Of a DNA stretch of 64,000 nucleotides, positions 36,156 through 45,317 are shown piece after piece. The notes under the pieces were generated by a model. That model searched no databases. It saw only the letters and a program-made list of their open reading frames with translations, and was not told the DNA's origin. The stretch comes from Shewanella sp. GD04112 (GTDB taxonomy: Bacteria; Pseudomonadota; Gammaproteobacteria; Enterobacterales; Shewanellaceae): the NCBI RefSeq assembly GCF_029835735.1, contig NZ_JAOEAL010000001.1:2356001-2420000 (forward strand), read 5' to 3'. The first letter of the stretch is position 1. The number at the start of each line of letters is the position of its first letter. The position numbers and the translations under genes were made by a program.

Positions 36156-36492
36156 AATAGTCTCCTAGTGATGTTGATAAGGCATAGCACAGTTGGTTGT
36201 ACCATCATTTGCTGTATTCTTATCTTTGTAAACGTAGTAATAGCAAAAAAGGGTTAATCTTTTTGAAAATTTTTTCAAAAAAGATCGGATTTTCCTACAA
36301 CGTCATGAAAATAATAGCTTTTAAAACTTAAGCGATGCGTGAATTTCTGGCGCTATGATACCCGCGCCGCGGTTAACCTGAGCTGAATAGCGCGGGAATA
36401 TCCACCGAATGATTGATGGTAATATCTCTAAATGGCTTAATTTGTTGACTATAATCTGTTCAGAAATAATAAATATCGGGTTGAAATAGGGC
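36156..36492. other. Divergent intergenic region
   Basis: 337 bp carrying the promoters of the ecotin gene and the following unknown gene. No frame, hairpin or operator that I can name. Confidence 0.45.
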
Positions 36493-36930
36493 ATGAATGA
36501 ATTTGAGCCATGGGATCAAGAAACGTTAGATAAGATTAAACAGGAGCCGACCATTCTCAAGTTATTGGCCAAATTACCGCCACAGATTGCCGACAGTTAT
36601 ACAAAAGAACAATTAATGGGGATACGTGTTGCCTTGGGGGACAGAACTTGGGGTAAACACTTTATTGATAACAGAGGTACGTTCGCGCTGCCTTTTATTA
36701 AATGGCGCTTTTATTATGTATTTCTTTTAGGTAAAAACCGACGCGCTTATACACGCCGAGAAAAACGCTTGTCCTTGATGATGTTTAGCCTGTTCTTTAT
36801 TGCCTTTATCTTGCTGTGTACCTTGTTCGGTCTCTTGCTGTTATATCTGCTTAAATCGGCGCTCGGTATCGATTTATTACCCGAAACCTCACTCGGGATC
36901 TGGGATTGGTTTAAAGACACCTTCTTGTAA
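36493..36930 (+). CDS. Small membrane protein of unknown function
   Basis: A 145-residue protein. A soluble N-terminal half (EPTILKLLAKLPPQIADSYTK is part of it) is followed by a basic stretch (KNRRAYTRREKR) and one long hydrophobic segment at about 96-122 (LSLMMFSLFFIAFILLCTLF), long enough for one or two helices. The positive-inside pattern puts the N-terminus in the cytoplasm. I recall similar short proteins in vibrios and shewanellae without a known role. The ribosome site is weak. It lies just downstream of, and convergent with, the polysaccharide locus. Confidence 0.65.
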   Translation: MNEFEPWDQETLDKIKQEPTILKLLAKLPPQIADSYTKEQLMGIRVALGDRTWGKHFIDNRGTFALPFIKWRFYYVFLLGKNRRAYTRREKRLSLMMFSLFFIAFILLCTLFGLLLLYLLKSALGIDLLPETSLGIWDWFKDTFL

Positions 36931-37005
36931 ATGGCTTTAAACCAAGGTCCGATGGCTGATTTATTTATATCAGAGCTTTTATATCAGAACCTTTATATCT
37001 AACTT

Positions 37006-38358
37006 TCATATCCGAGGCTTGATATCAGTGCCAAAGGCAAACTTAAACGACTGAGTTTGCCCTTGGCGCAGGTGCCGCTCTAAACGTGCAAAACTGTCAT
37101 CATGCCTTTCATCCACAGATATAGCATCTGTCGCTAAGTTATCCGCTGATAAACCACTAGCGTGCTGCGACCAATATAATCGCTGTAATTGTTTGTAAGC
37201 CTCATTCGGCTGCGGTTTGGCGTTAAGGTGATTCATTTCCTGCAGTAATGCCAATAAGTCATTGAATTGATAGGCGACCTGGCCAATACTGAGCGGATCT
37301 TGACCTATATCGTGGCAATCGCGGCTCTGATTGAGATACTGCTCATGGTCAAAACGGTAGAAGATGACAGGGATCTCAAGTGGCAGTACATCGATAAATA
37401 ACGACGAATAATCGGTGATCAGCAGGTCGACACGATGCAAAATCCCGTAAACATCATCCCATTCGCTGATATCGAGCACATTGGGATAGGCACAAAATTG
37501 CGCTGCGTATTGACGCTCATTGGGATGCAGACGTAACAGCAACAAGGAATCAGTATCGACTAAATGTTGGGACAAGGTTTGCCAATCAAAAGCCGCTTGG
37601 TAGGGTGAATCGCTATTACCTCTCGTTAAATGTGGGGTCGAATGTGAAGATAAATGTTGACTGTTTTGCCATAAAGCATCCCGCCAAGAAGGCGCATAGA
37701 GAATGACTCGGCGATAGGCCGTCGCATCCGCCTTTAAGGGTAGCGTTTGGCGCTGCTCCGGGTAACGCAGATAGTAATCGGTGCGCGGATTAGTACTGGC
37801 CAGCAGCGAATCCTCTTCTAACCGAAAGGCAGCTTTGAAGCACTGACCGACCAGTGGGCTAGGGCTTAGCATCAAACTAGGACGGACATATTCCTGATGA
37901 TAACGCAGCGCCTTGAGTCCAGCTTGCCAAAGGGACTGGGTTTGATACTTGGTGGCTAACGGGCCTGTGGTGATATCGAACTCGATTTTTTTAAGCGGCG
38001 AACCATGCCAGAGGTTAATGCGAACCGCACCCGCTGCAAACCACTGATTAATATCGCCAATATAACTGTTGTATACATAGTATTTGGCCGTGAGCGCATG
38101 GTAAATGCCCAGCAGGCTCCAACGTGAATGGGCGGTATAACCTTGTTGTTTGAGAGTATGGATTAGGGCTTTATCGCCGCTTATCCAAATGGTTTGCATA
38201 AAGTGCGTCTGCTGCCAATGCAAAAACAGGTATTTGCTATTGTCGGCAAAACGGTTCTTGTAGCAACCTAATACCGCCTTGTTAGCGTTTCTTGGTACTA
38301 ACCAAGAGAGGGTGAAAATGCATTTCTTCAGTAAGGCTAATGCTAGATTTGTGCCCAT
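37006..38358 (-). CDS. CDP-glycerol:glycerophosphotransferase family protein (TagB-like)
   Basis: A 450-residue polyol-phosphate transferase. Motifs NLWHGSPLKK, LLLRLHPNERQY and LITDYSSLFIDVLPLEIPVI match TagB/TagF-type enzymes that move glycerol phosphate from CDP-glycerol onto a glycan at the inner face of the membrane. The start at 38358 has GAGGG before it; the frame could begin 4 codons earlier. It is the last gene of the leftward operon, 50 bp after the TagD-like gene, which would supply its substrate. Together they suggest a glycerol-phosphate decoration or repeat in the polysaccharide. Confidence 0.85.
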   Translation of the reverse strand: MGTNLALALLKKCIFTLSWLVPRNANKAVLGCYKNRFADNSKYLFLHWQQTHFMQTIWISGDKALIHTLKQQGYTAHSRWSLLGIYHALTAKYYVYNSYIGDINQWFAAGAVRINLWHGSPLKKIEFDITTGPLATKYQTQSLWQAGLKALRYHQEYVRPSLMLSPSPLVGQCFKAAFRLEEDSLLASTNPRTDYYLRYPEQRQTLPLKADATAYRRVILYAPSWRDALWQNSQHLSSHSTPHLTRGNSDSPYQAAFDWQTLSQHLVDTDSLLLLRLHPNERQYAAQFCAYPNVLDISEWDDVYGILHRVDLLITDYSSLFIDVLPLEIPVIFYRFDHEQYLNQSRDCHDIGQDPLSIGQVAYQFNDLLALLQEMNHLNAKPQPNEAYKQLQRLYWSQHASGLSADNLATDAISVDERHDDSFARLERHLRQGQTQSFKFAFGTDIKPRI

Positions 38359-38408
38359 GATATCCCTCACTTACCCTTTGATTTCGATGATTTCCTTCAA
38401 TCTCGGCC

Positions 38409-38837
38409 TTACTTAATCAATTGGGGAATCGCTAGCGCCACCTTAGTGTGTGGCATAGCCAGATTGGTTTTGATTTCCGTGGTTGAAATCGCTTCGGTTC
38501 GGCCTAAGTAAATCACCTGACAAAGGGTGCCGAGGTAATCAAATTTGCCTTGCCAGTCGTCGCCCATGCCGAAGATGTCGATATCTAACGCCACAATATC
38601 CTGAGGTTTTTGCTGCCAGTGTGTCTCGGGGATCACTAAATCGACGTACTTACAGGCGGCCACCATTTCGGCGCGCTGTTGATAGTTGAAAAAGGCTGCT
38701 TTGCCCTTAAGCGCATTAAACTCATCGGTCGATACGCCGACGATCAGCTTATCGCCCATGGCTTTTAAGCGCTGAAACAATCTCACATGACCATAGTGGA
38801 ATAAGTCGTAGGTGCCATAAGTGATGATGGTTTTCAT
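38409..38837 (-). CDS. Glycerol-3-phosphate cytidylyltransferase (TagD-like)
   Basis: A 142-residue nucleotidyltransferase that would make CDP-glycerol from CTP and glycerol-3-phosphate. The HxGH motif is in YDLFHYGHVRL and the second signature is RTEAISTTEIK. The start at 38837 overlaps the previous stop in ATGA, so translation is coupled. Closely related enzymes use other polyol or sugar phosphates, so the exact substrate is inferred from the TagB-like neighbour. Confidence 0.85.
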   Translation of the reverse strand: MKTIITYGTYDLFHYGHVRLFQRLKAMGDKLIVGVSTDEFNALKGKAAFFNYQQRAEMVAACKYVDLVIPETHWQQKPQDIVALDIDIFGMGDDWQGKFDYLGTLCQVIYLGRTEAISTTEIKTNLAMPHTKVALAIPQLIK

Positions 38838-40327
38838 TGTCCGTTCCCCCATTCATTGGCGATATCTGGCTGGCTTGCACTAAGTTGATTTGTGCTGGGC
38901 TGTTTGGGCGTGGCAGAGCGTGTTGAAGCCACTGATTTTGAAACTAATTGAAAGCACAGTTTGATCACTTGATAACATTGCGATGCCTTAGGCTTGCTAA
39001 GAAACTCCTGCTCAATCAGCCCTTGTTCTTCCTCTGGCAGTTCGGCGCCAAGCAGTTGCAGCGGACCGTAAACGCCATATAGTGGCGTAGCTTCGCTAAG
39101 CTCGGATGCTGAATGCATCTCAGGGGATTGACTGCCTAGCAGGAATAATCGCCCCAAACATACTTGATAAAGCTGTGGTAGCAGCGATAATCCCATGCCT
39201 GATGGCGGCAAATTAACGCGCAACAGCTTAATGGGCTGATACGCAATACTCACTGCTGGTCTAGACTGGCCTAGAGTTGATGAATGGCATAAGCTCCACA
39301 GCCAGAGTAATGGCCAGAAGGGTAAAGTTAAGCCAAGCAATATCAAAGCCATAAGCCGACTCGAGCAAGGTACATGGGCGTGTAAATTCTGCTCGGTTGA
39401 GGCGATAAGCCTAGGGTCATCAACTTCGATGGCAGTGTTAAATCCGACATTGATCAGCAGATTTTTACTGATAATACAGTTATCGACATTCAGTCCTTCA
39501 CCGACAAAGCTGTTCGTCAGGATCACGCTGTTACTCAAACGGCAGTTTTTCTCGATAACACATTGATCGCCAATGATCAGTTGATCGTGCATATCCACAT
39601 CGGGGGCTATCCAGGTTTGCTCTCCAATCGCGCCCCAGGCGGCATGTTGGTCCAATTTGCCCGTTTGCGCCTTAGCCCCTAGGTGAAAAAACTTGGCATG
39701 TCGGCCACTGGGAGTGGGGCGACCAGAAGGAGATAGTCCAGTAAAGCTGCCATCGCCTATGGCTAAATTGGCATTAAGATAGGATTCGAAGGAGTCCAAC
39801 ATGGCGCACTGCCCAGGTAGCGGTTCCATCATGGCATTAGTGACCGTTGGATCTCGTTCTAAGGGCCAATCGAGGAGATACAGATGGTTACAGGCGCTAG
39901 GCAATAGCAGCATACCAGGATTGCAGTCGGCCATTATGGGTAACACTAAGTGTAAAGGTCGCTTTAGGCTGTAATCGATAAAGCGTTTAATGCAGGGGGA
40001 GCGCAGCATATCGCCCCTTACAACGAGATAATCTTGTTCGAAATCGAGTTTTAGTCGTGACATCACGCAGTTGACAGACTCTTGTTCTCTGCTGAGGAAG
40101 TAATCAATCTTTAATCCCCAACGGCTACCATCGCCAAGATGCGCTTCGAGTTCTTTGGCATGGCTTGAGATAATCAGTTTTACCTCAACAATCCCGGCAT
40201 TGGCGACATCTTCTAGGGTGTATTCAATCAGGGCACGGTTTCCCATGGGGAGTAATGCTGGGCAGTATTGTTTATCCAGCGGTGTCAGTTCGTGTCCATG
40301 GCGATTGGCGAAAATAATGGCTTGCAT
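38834..40327 (-). CDS. Sugar-phosphate nucleotidyltransferase-like protein with left-handed beta-helix
   Basis: A 497-residue protein. The first 230 residues follow the nucleotidyltransferase fold (QAIIFANRHGHELTPLD, FPMGN-type LLPMGNRALIEY, VVRGDMLRSP). Residues about 245-310 have hexapeptide-like repeats of a beta-helix (IGEQTWIAPDVDMHDQLIIG). A hydrophobic segment near 330 and a long tail then follow. The usual G-x-G-T-R loop is altered (FANRHGHEL), so catalytic activity is doubtful. The start at 40327 has AAGGGGG. It lies 11 bp after the triple-domain transferase. It may be a regulatory or assembly protein of the locus. Confidence 0.65.
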   Translation of the reverse strand: MQAIIFANRHGHELTPLDKQYCPALLPMGNRALIEYTLEDVANAGIVEVKLIISSHAKELEAHLGDGSRWGLKIDYFLSREQESVNCVMSRLKLDFEQDYLVVRGDMLRSPCIKRFIDYSLKRPLHLVLPIMADCNPGMLLLPSACNHLYLLDWPLERDPTVTNAMMEPLPGQCAMLDSFESYLNANLAIGDGSFTGLSPSGRPTPSGRHAKFFHLGAKAQTGKLDQHAAWGAIGEQTWIAPDVDMHDQLIIGDQCVIEKNCRLSNSVILTNSFVGEGLNVDNCIISKNLLINVGFNTAIEVDDPRLIASTEQNLHAHVPCSSRLMALILLGLTLPFWPLLWLWSLCHSSTLGQSRPAVSIAYQPIKLLRVNLPPSGMGLSLLPQLYQVCLGRLFLLGSQSPEMHSASELSEATPLYGVYGPLQLLGAELPEEEQGLIEQEFLSKPKASQCYQVIKLCFQLVSKSVASTRSATPKQPSTNQLSASQPDIANEWGNGQ

Positions 40328-40337
40328 AGTAACCCCC

Positions 40338-42287
40338 TTAGTAGGCACCACGGCTGAAAATCACGGCGGGTATGGTCTTGATAAGCAAGGACAGATCCGC
40401 TATTAAGGATTGTTGGTAGATATAATCCACATCCAACTCAACCTGACGGTCGAAGGGAATGTCGGAGCGACCCGATACTTGCCAGATGCAGGTTATGCCG
40501 GGTTTAACTTCTAAGCGGCGGCGATCGCTTGGACTGTATTGCGCGACTTCTCGTGGTAGCGCGGGGCGCGGGCCAACCAGTGACATCTCGCCCTTGAGTA
40601 CATTCCATAGCTGTGGCAGCTCATCGATGGAGGTTTTACGGATAAATTGACCGACACGGGTGATCCTGGGGTCCTGTTTCATCTTAAATAGGACGCCGCC
40701 TTGCATTTCGTTCGCCTGTTGTAAGCTGGCCAGTCGCGTTTCGGCGTCCTGATACATGGAGCGGAATTTCCACATGGTAAAAGGTTGATTCCACTTGCCG
40801 ACGCGCTGCTGGCAAAACAGCACGGCGCCTGGGGATTCCAATCGAATAAGCAGTGCAACGATCAACAGTAGAGGCGATAGTAACAGTATGGCGATGGCCG
40901 CGACTAAGATATCGAGGCAACGTTTAACGATGCGGTTCAATAGCAGATGCAAGCGGATGCGTTTGCAGCGTTTCAGTGAGCCTGAGTCACTTAAGTTAGG
41001 AAACTGGGGCGTAGCGGGTGTTTGTTGTACGTCAGCTTGAGTTTTTGCATTAAGGCTGGCGTTAGCACGCAGTTCTTTGAATACCCGATATAAAAACAGG
41101 GGATTACCGATAATGTAGCGGCGCCACATTCTCTTGGGCTCTTGCATTAAGCGCCAGATCCACTCCATGCCAATTTGCCTTAACCAAAGTGGCGCGCGGC
41201 TAATACGATTGGAGTAAAAGTCGAACAGTCCGCCCACACCAATACCGACCGCAGGAGTAAGTTTTGCTTGATATTGATTCAACCATAGCTCTTGTTTAGG
41301 GGCGCCCATGGCCACCAACAGCACGGCAGCGCCAGATTGATTAATCTTTTTAATCACTTGCTTGGTATCTGCCTCATGGAAATAACCATGGTGGGTGCCT
41401 GCAATTTTTAATTGTGGGAAACGACACTGAAGCTGTTCGGCGGCTTGGTGGGCGACTTCTGGCGCGCCGCCCAGCAGATAGAGAGACAGATTGGCTGCAA
41501 TCAGGCGCTCACATAAGAGTGGCAACATATCTGTGCCATTTAAATTGCCCTTGAGATCCACGCCTTGCCAGCGGCAAGCCATACGTACCCCTATGCCATC
41601 GGCAAAAACGGCTTCACATTGATTCAAAATCTGATGGTACTGGGGATCGCAATAGGCTTTGTTTAAACAGTCGGCATTCACAAAGGAAAATGGGGTTAAG
41701 TGGTGTTTTGGGTGCTGTGCTTGTTGTACTAGCATGTCGAGCATGCCTGTCATGCTGAGGTTACGCATGGTCACGCCAAAAATCGTGACTTGGTTAGTGT
41801 GGGAGCGTGAAGCAGAGGTCAAAAGGCTATTCAAAATAGCGCTTAGCAGCGCAAAGAAGTAACGGCTTAAGCTCGAATAGGCGATGTTTAAGCTTTTCTC
41901 ACTGGATTCAAAGTCAATCCCCATTCGGCGCTGCATAGCACTGATGGAAAATATACCCACTCGATCAATACGATTAACTTGAGGTAAATCGACTAAAGGC
42001 GTGAAGGCAAATTGGGCTTCAACACCTAATAGGCCGATATCTCCTTTGAGTAAATTAAACAGTTGGGGGAGACGATATCCTGCGCCTTGGTAGGCAAATT
42101 GCCACAGACCAATTTGATTACGGCCACCATGCACATACACACGTTCGAATACACTTTGTCCCTGTGACTTGCGGTAAAGGTAAACCACAAGAATAAAAGG
42201 TGAGCAGAGCAATAAGGCCAGCATCGCAATGGCGCTATCGAATAATCGAATAGACCAGCGTACTTGAGTCGAGTTCTGAGTATTCAT
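40338..42287 (-). CDS. Fusion protein: degenerate sugar transferase - WecG/TagA glycosyltransferase - initiating sugar transferase
   Basis: About 649 residues in three parts. Residues 1-95 look like a decayed bacterial sugar transferase: a membrane helix, then YRLPQLFNLLKGDIGLLG in place of DELPQLWNVLKGEMSLVG. Residues about 165-400 are a WecG/TagA/CpsF glycosyltransferase (FVNADCLNK, ADGIGVRMA, NGTDMLP, GAPKQELW). Residues about 450-649 are a complete WcaJ/PglC-type phosphoglycosyl transferase (FTMWKFRSM, TSIDELPQLWNVLKGE, VGPRPALP, KPGITCIWQVSGRS). One polypeptide could thus put the first sugar on undecaprenyl phosphate and add the second. Start 42287 is chosen for spacing from GGAGGT; 42290 and 42299 are alternatives. 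Confidence 0.85.
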   Translation of the reverse strand: MNTQNSTQVRWSIRLFDSAIAMLALLLCSPFILVVYLYRKSQGQSVFERVYVHGGRNQIGLWQFAYQGAGYRLPQLFNLLKGDIGLLGVEAQFAFTPLVDLPQVNRIDRVGIFSISAMQRRMGIDFESSEKSLNIAYSSLSRYFFALLSAILNSLLTSASRSHTNQVTIFGVTMRNLSMTGMLDMLVQQAQHPKHHLTPFSFVNADCLNKAYCDPQYHQILNQCEAVFADGIGVRMACRWQGVDLKGNLNGTDMLPLLCERLIAANLSLYLLGGAPEVAHQAAEQLQCRFPQLKIAGTHHGYFHEADTKQVIKKINQSGAAVLLVAMGAPKQELWLNQYQAKLTPAVGIGVGGLFDFYSNRISRAPLWLRQIGMEWIWRLMQEPKRMWRRYIIGNPLFLYRVFKELRANASLNAKTQADVQQTPATPQFPNLSDSGSLKRCKRIRLHLLLNRIVKRCLDILVAAIAILLLSPLLLIVALLIRLESPGAVLFCQQRVGKWNQPFTMWKFRSMYQDAETRLASLQQANEMQGGVLFKMKQDPRITRVGQFIRKTSIDELPQLWNVLKGEMSLVGPRPALPREVAQYSPSDRRRLEVKPGITCIWQVSGRSDIPFDRQVELDVDYIYQQSLIADLSLLIKTIPAVIFSRGAY

Positions 42288-42366
42288 CATGACCTCCATG
42301 CAATTTGCTTGATGCTAAGCGGGACGCTCGATAACCGCTTATAGCTGCGCTTGGCAAGAGTCACAA

Positions 42367-42382
42367 AGCATAATGCAGGCCA
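42367..42382 (-). promoter_or_regulatory. Sigma-54 promoter before the triple-domain transferase operon
   Basis: On the minus strand TGGCCTGCATTATGCT has GG and GC separated by 10 bases as required. The T of -24 is 75 bp from the palindrome at 42457. The promoter at 49744 shares the pattern TGGCCTG-N4-ATGC. Confidence 0.7.
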
Positions 42383-42444
42383 GATTGATAAATCATTTAA
42401 AAACAATCACTAAGAGGTTAATGCTTTATGGACTAAGTGGTTTT

Positions 42445-42469
42445 TTGCAGTTTGCTTTGCAAGCTGCAA
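42445..42469. promoter_or_regulatory. Activator site, tandem (LuxO-type TTGCA-N3-TGCAA)
   Basis: 42457-42469 is TTGCA-AGC-TGCAA, a perfect palindrome. A second, imperfect copy TTGCA-GTT-TGCTT starts 12 bp earlier. This is the form I remember for LuxO binding sites of vibrios. Confidence 0.75.
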
Positions 42470-42608
42470 ATCCTTTTGAGATGGAAGTATCAGCTAGGGG
42501 GAATTATCTCAGGCGCTGTTATTGTCCTCATCATCACTAACGCTCACAAATAATGTGAAACACAGTGGTGAAACGAGCGCAATGCATTAGAGACTAACCT
42601 ACGACAAA

Positions 42609-42637
42609 AGCAAGGCGGCTCACTGAGCCGCCTTGAA
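42609..42637 (-). terminator. Terminator after the GT2 gene
   Basis: CAAGGCGGCTCA-gtg-AGCCGCCTTG-type hairpin (42611-42635) followed on the minus strand by CTTTTGT, 46 bp past the stop at 42682. It separates the wzx-GT2 unit from the next promoter. Confidence 0.75.
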
Positions 42638-42681
42638 TCTGTACGATGAATATGCAACGTTTGCTGTCGCGTCGATTTGAC

Positions 42682-43737
42682 TTATTTTAATTGGGTGGTG
42701 AGTAAGCTTGCCGTCACACCATCACGTTTGATTTGCAAACGTTGGCGATAACCTAGGTACTTTTGCCCAAGGGTTTCGCACATTTGGTATAAACCTCGGG
42801 GCATTAACCATTGCAAATAGGCCGCAATCAGCGTGGTAAGGGTGCGATTGGTTTCCTTGAATAAGATCTGTGGTGAAGTCAGCAGCGCTTGATTGACTAA
42901 GTTTTTCGCCATACGACCATCGCCTAGGCGAATGGCTTGCCTGGCTAAGTAGCGAAGCTGATAGGCTCTGGCAGCATTTTCATGCTTTAACAGGATCTTA
43001 GGGGCATAACGGCGTGCCTTAGTGACCATTTGCTCCCAAGATGCCAACTGTTTCACTAAATTCGCCGATAAGCCGCCGTGGTTTAAGCGGTAGTAAGTTA
43101 ATGGCTCGGGGATCCCCTCCATTTGCCACTCGGTTGTCGCCACGATGCGAAACCAACACTCGATATCTTCCGATTGGCGAAATTGTTCATCGAAGTAACA
43201 AGTGTAATGCTCGCTGTGGTTCAGTGCTTGGAAGCGAATGTCATTTAAGGTCTCGCGGCGGATCACCGGCGCTGAACCATTGCCCACCGGATTGCGGCAA
43301 AGCAAATGGCCAGCATCTATGTCTGTGAGCTGCGGCATCTGGTAAAAGTTGATCGGGTTACCCCGGTAATCGATAAAGCTTGAACGCGAGAAGCTGATCC
43401 CCACCTTGGGCGATTTTTGTAGATGATCCACATGCAGCTTTAACTTATCCGGATGCCAGAGGTCGTCCGAATCGATAAAGGCCACATAGCGACCAATCGC
43501 ATGGCGTATGCCGGTATTACGTGCGGCGGCTAAGCCCTTATTCACGGCATGCTGCACGATACGAATGCGGCTGTCGCAAAATTGTTTACAGCGAGCGAGG
43601 CTATTATCGGTGGCACAGTCATTGACTATGATGAGCTCAAAATCCGTAAAACTTTGAGCTAATACTGAGGAAATCGCTTTTGAGACAAAAGCTTCCACAT
43701 TATAGACCGGCATCACCACAGAGACGGTAGGGATCAT
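42682..43737 (-). CDS. Glycosyltransferase family 2
   Basis: A 351-residue GT-A enzyme with the standard opening VSVVMPVYNVEAFVSKAISS, the DXD-like IDSDDLWHPDK and an acceptor region near QSEDIECWFRI. It adds a sugar from a nucleotide donor to the lipid-linked repeat at the cytoplasmic face. The start at 43737 (TAGGAGGT before it) overlaps the wzx stop in ATGA; the longer frame to 43875 is not used. The sugar cannot be told from sequence. Confidence 0.88.
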   Translation of the reverse strand: MIPTVSVVMPVYNVEAFVSKAISSVLAQSFTDFELIIVNDCATDNSLARCKQFCDSRIRIVQHAVNKGLAAARNTGIRHAIGRYVAFIDSDDLWHPDKLKLHVDHLQKSPKVGISFSRSSFIDYRGNPINFYQMPQLTDIDAGHLLCRNPVGNGSAPVIRRETLNDIRFQALNHSEHYTCYFDEQFRQSEDIECWFRIVATTEWQMEGIPEPLTYYRLNHGGLSANLVKQLASWEQMVTKARRYAPKILLKHENAARAYQLRYLARQAIRLGDGRMAKNLVNQALLTSPQILFKETNRTLTTLIAAYLQWLMPRGLYQMCETLGQKYLGYRQRLQIKRDGVTASLLTTQLK

Positions 43738-45062
43738 AATGAACCTCCTAATGAAGGGGATAAGGTGGGTAAACGCAGTTTTTCTGCTATGGGTTTCATC
43801 ACAAAGTAGGCAAATAACGGCATACAAATGAGGTAACAGAGGAAGATGCCCATGGCGACGCCTTTCAGCCCCCACAGGGTGCCGAGGCTGATACTCAACG
43901 CCAATAGGCCAATAAAGCCGACATTTGAGACTAAGTTCAGCTTACTAAGCTCGCAGGAGATCAGTAGTTGACTCGCGGCTTCACCCAAGGGACGCGTTAA
44001 ACCACTCAAACAGAGCAGAATAAAGACCGGCAGCGCGCCAGCTTCAAGCCAATGTTGGCCATACACTAGCGGTAAATACCAAGGGGCGAGCGCGCTTTGT
44101 AAGCCTATGATAGGCAAGGTCACTAGCATGATACTCAGCAGACCGTGGCGGTATTTAAGCAGCGGATCTTCACCATCACTCTGACAAAGATGTGAATAGA
44201 AGGCGGTGCCAAAGCTTTGAATTAACCCTAAGCTAATCCCAAGGCTGGTATTGACCGCGAAGAAATAGATCCCAAGCGCCTCAACACCTAAAAAGTAACC
44301 CACTAATAAATAATCAATATTTTGTCTCAGGGCGAGGCAAAGATCCCCAAGCGCCACCTGAGTACCAAAGCGAAATAGTGATTTACATTGAGTTAAGTTT
44401 ATCTGGCAGAAAGAACGCGCGAGTGGGGCAGTGTGAATATTATGGATACCAGAATGCTGCCTATGCACGGCTATCCAAATCAACACCACCAGCACTTTAG
44501 GTAGAATAATCCCCCAGATCCCCATACCGCATAACGCTAAGATAGCGGTGAGCACACTGTCGGCCACCGTCTGCCACAGGTTGGCCTTGGCGACGATACG
44601 CATCTTATTTTGGCGTAGGTTGGCGGCGGCATGCAGCATGCCAAAGGGGAGGAGCAAATAGCTTGTTGCCATGAGTATCATAGGCTTCACTATCTGTGCG
44701 TCTTGATAGTAAATCGCTAACAGGCCACTGAGTAAGCTCAAGGCAACAAAAGACAGTACACACACAAAAATATTGATCAGATTGGCGCTGGCGAGATGAG
44801 AAGCAAAGGCGCTATCGTCCATCTTGATCAGTGATGCCGAGGTGATCCTGCGAATAAAAATGCTGACTATTTCAAAACTGGTCAGAATGATCGCGACTTG
44901 GCCAAAGACCTCGGGGGTAAGTAAACGGGCTAAGATAATGCTGCAACCAAGGCGCACAATACGCCCGCCGACTTGGGCTGAGCCTAACCACAGTATGCTG
45001 CTACCCAATTGGCGAATACCTTGGTTGTACTTAAGGGTTTGTATCCATGCCCACTTGCTCAT
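43734..45062 (-). CDS. Polysaccharide repeat-unit flippase, Wzx-like
   Basis: A 442-residue protein with 12 or more hydrophobic helices, of the MOP superfamily polysaccharide transporter (WzxC/RfbX) type. The N-terminus LGSAQVGGRIVRLGCSIILA and the loop PEVFGQVAIILTSFEIV are characteristic. It would flip the undecaprenyl-linked repeat across the inner membrane for the Wzy-like polymerase encoded upstream. AGGTG precedes the start. A LuxO-type palindrome lies in the 255-bp gap before it. Confidence 0.85.
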   Translation of the reverse strand: MSKWAWIQTLKYNQGIRQLGSSILWLGSAQVGGRIVRLGCSIILARLLTPEVFGQVAIILTSFEIVSIFIRRITSASLIKMDDSAFASHLASANLINIFVCVLSFVALSLLSGLLAIYYQDAQIVKPMILMATSYLLLPFGMLHAAANLRQNKMRIVAKANLWQTVADSVLTAILALCGMGIWGIILPKVLVVLIWIAVHRQHSGIHNIHTAPLARSFCQINLTQCKSLFRFGTQVALGDLCLALRQNIDYLLVGYFLGVEALGIYFFAVNTSLGISLGLIQSFGTAFYSHLCQSDGEDPLLKYRHGLLSIMLVTLPIIGLQSALAPWYLPLVYGQHWLEAGALPVFILLCLSGLTRPLGEAASQLLISCELSKLNLVSNVGFIGLLALSISLGTLWGLKGVAMGIFLCYLICMPLFAYFVMKPIAEKLRLPTLSPSLGGSL

Positions 45063-45208
45063 CGCAACACCTATCAGTTAAGAGTGCCTATGTTGACTAT
45101 TCAGTTTCTATGCCAGCTTTTTGTGTTTTATTTTTCCATTTAAAAACATATTGTTAGCTTATTTTTAATGTGAATGCATATTAGGGAGGCGGTTTGATTT
45201 GCGGCCGA

Positions 45209-45233
45209 TTGCAAAATGCAAATCAAGATGCAA
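45209..45233. promoter_or_regulatory. Activator site before wzx (LuxO-type)
   Basis: 45209-45221 is TTGCA-AAA-TGCAA, a perfect palindrome; a half-site TGCAA follows 12 bp on (45229-45233). No canonical -24/-12 pair is found at the usual distance. The nearest (TGG at 45138) lacks the -12 GC. Confidence 0.65.
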
Positions 45234-45317
45234 CGGCCGTGTGTATTGAAAGGACAAGGAAAAACTAGCGAAGGGTTCTCAGTCAGCACTTGGTTGAGTG
45301 GCTTCTGATGATTCCTG

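Noticed and set aside
36961..37015. Short direct repeats around TTTATATCAGA
   Set aside because: Two or three decaying copies in AT-rich sequence near a gene end; could be slippage, no link to a function.
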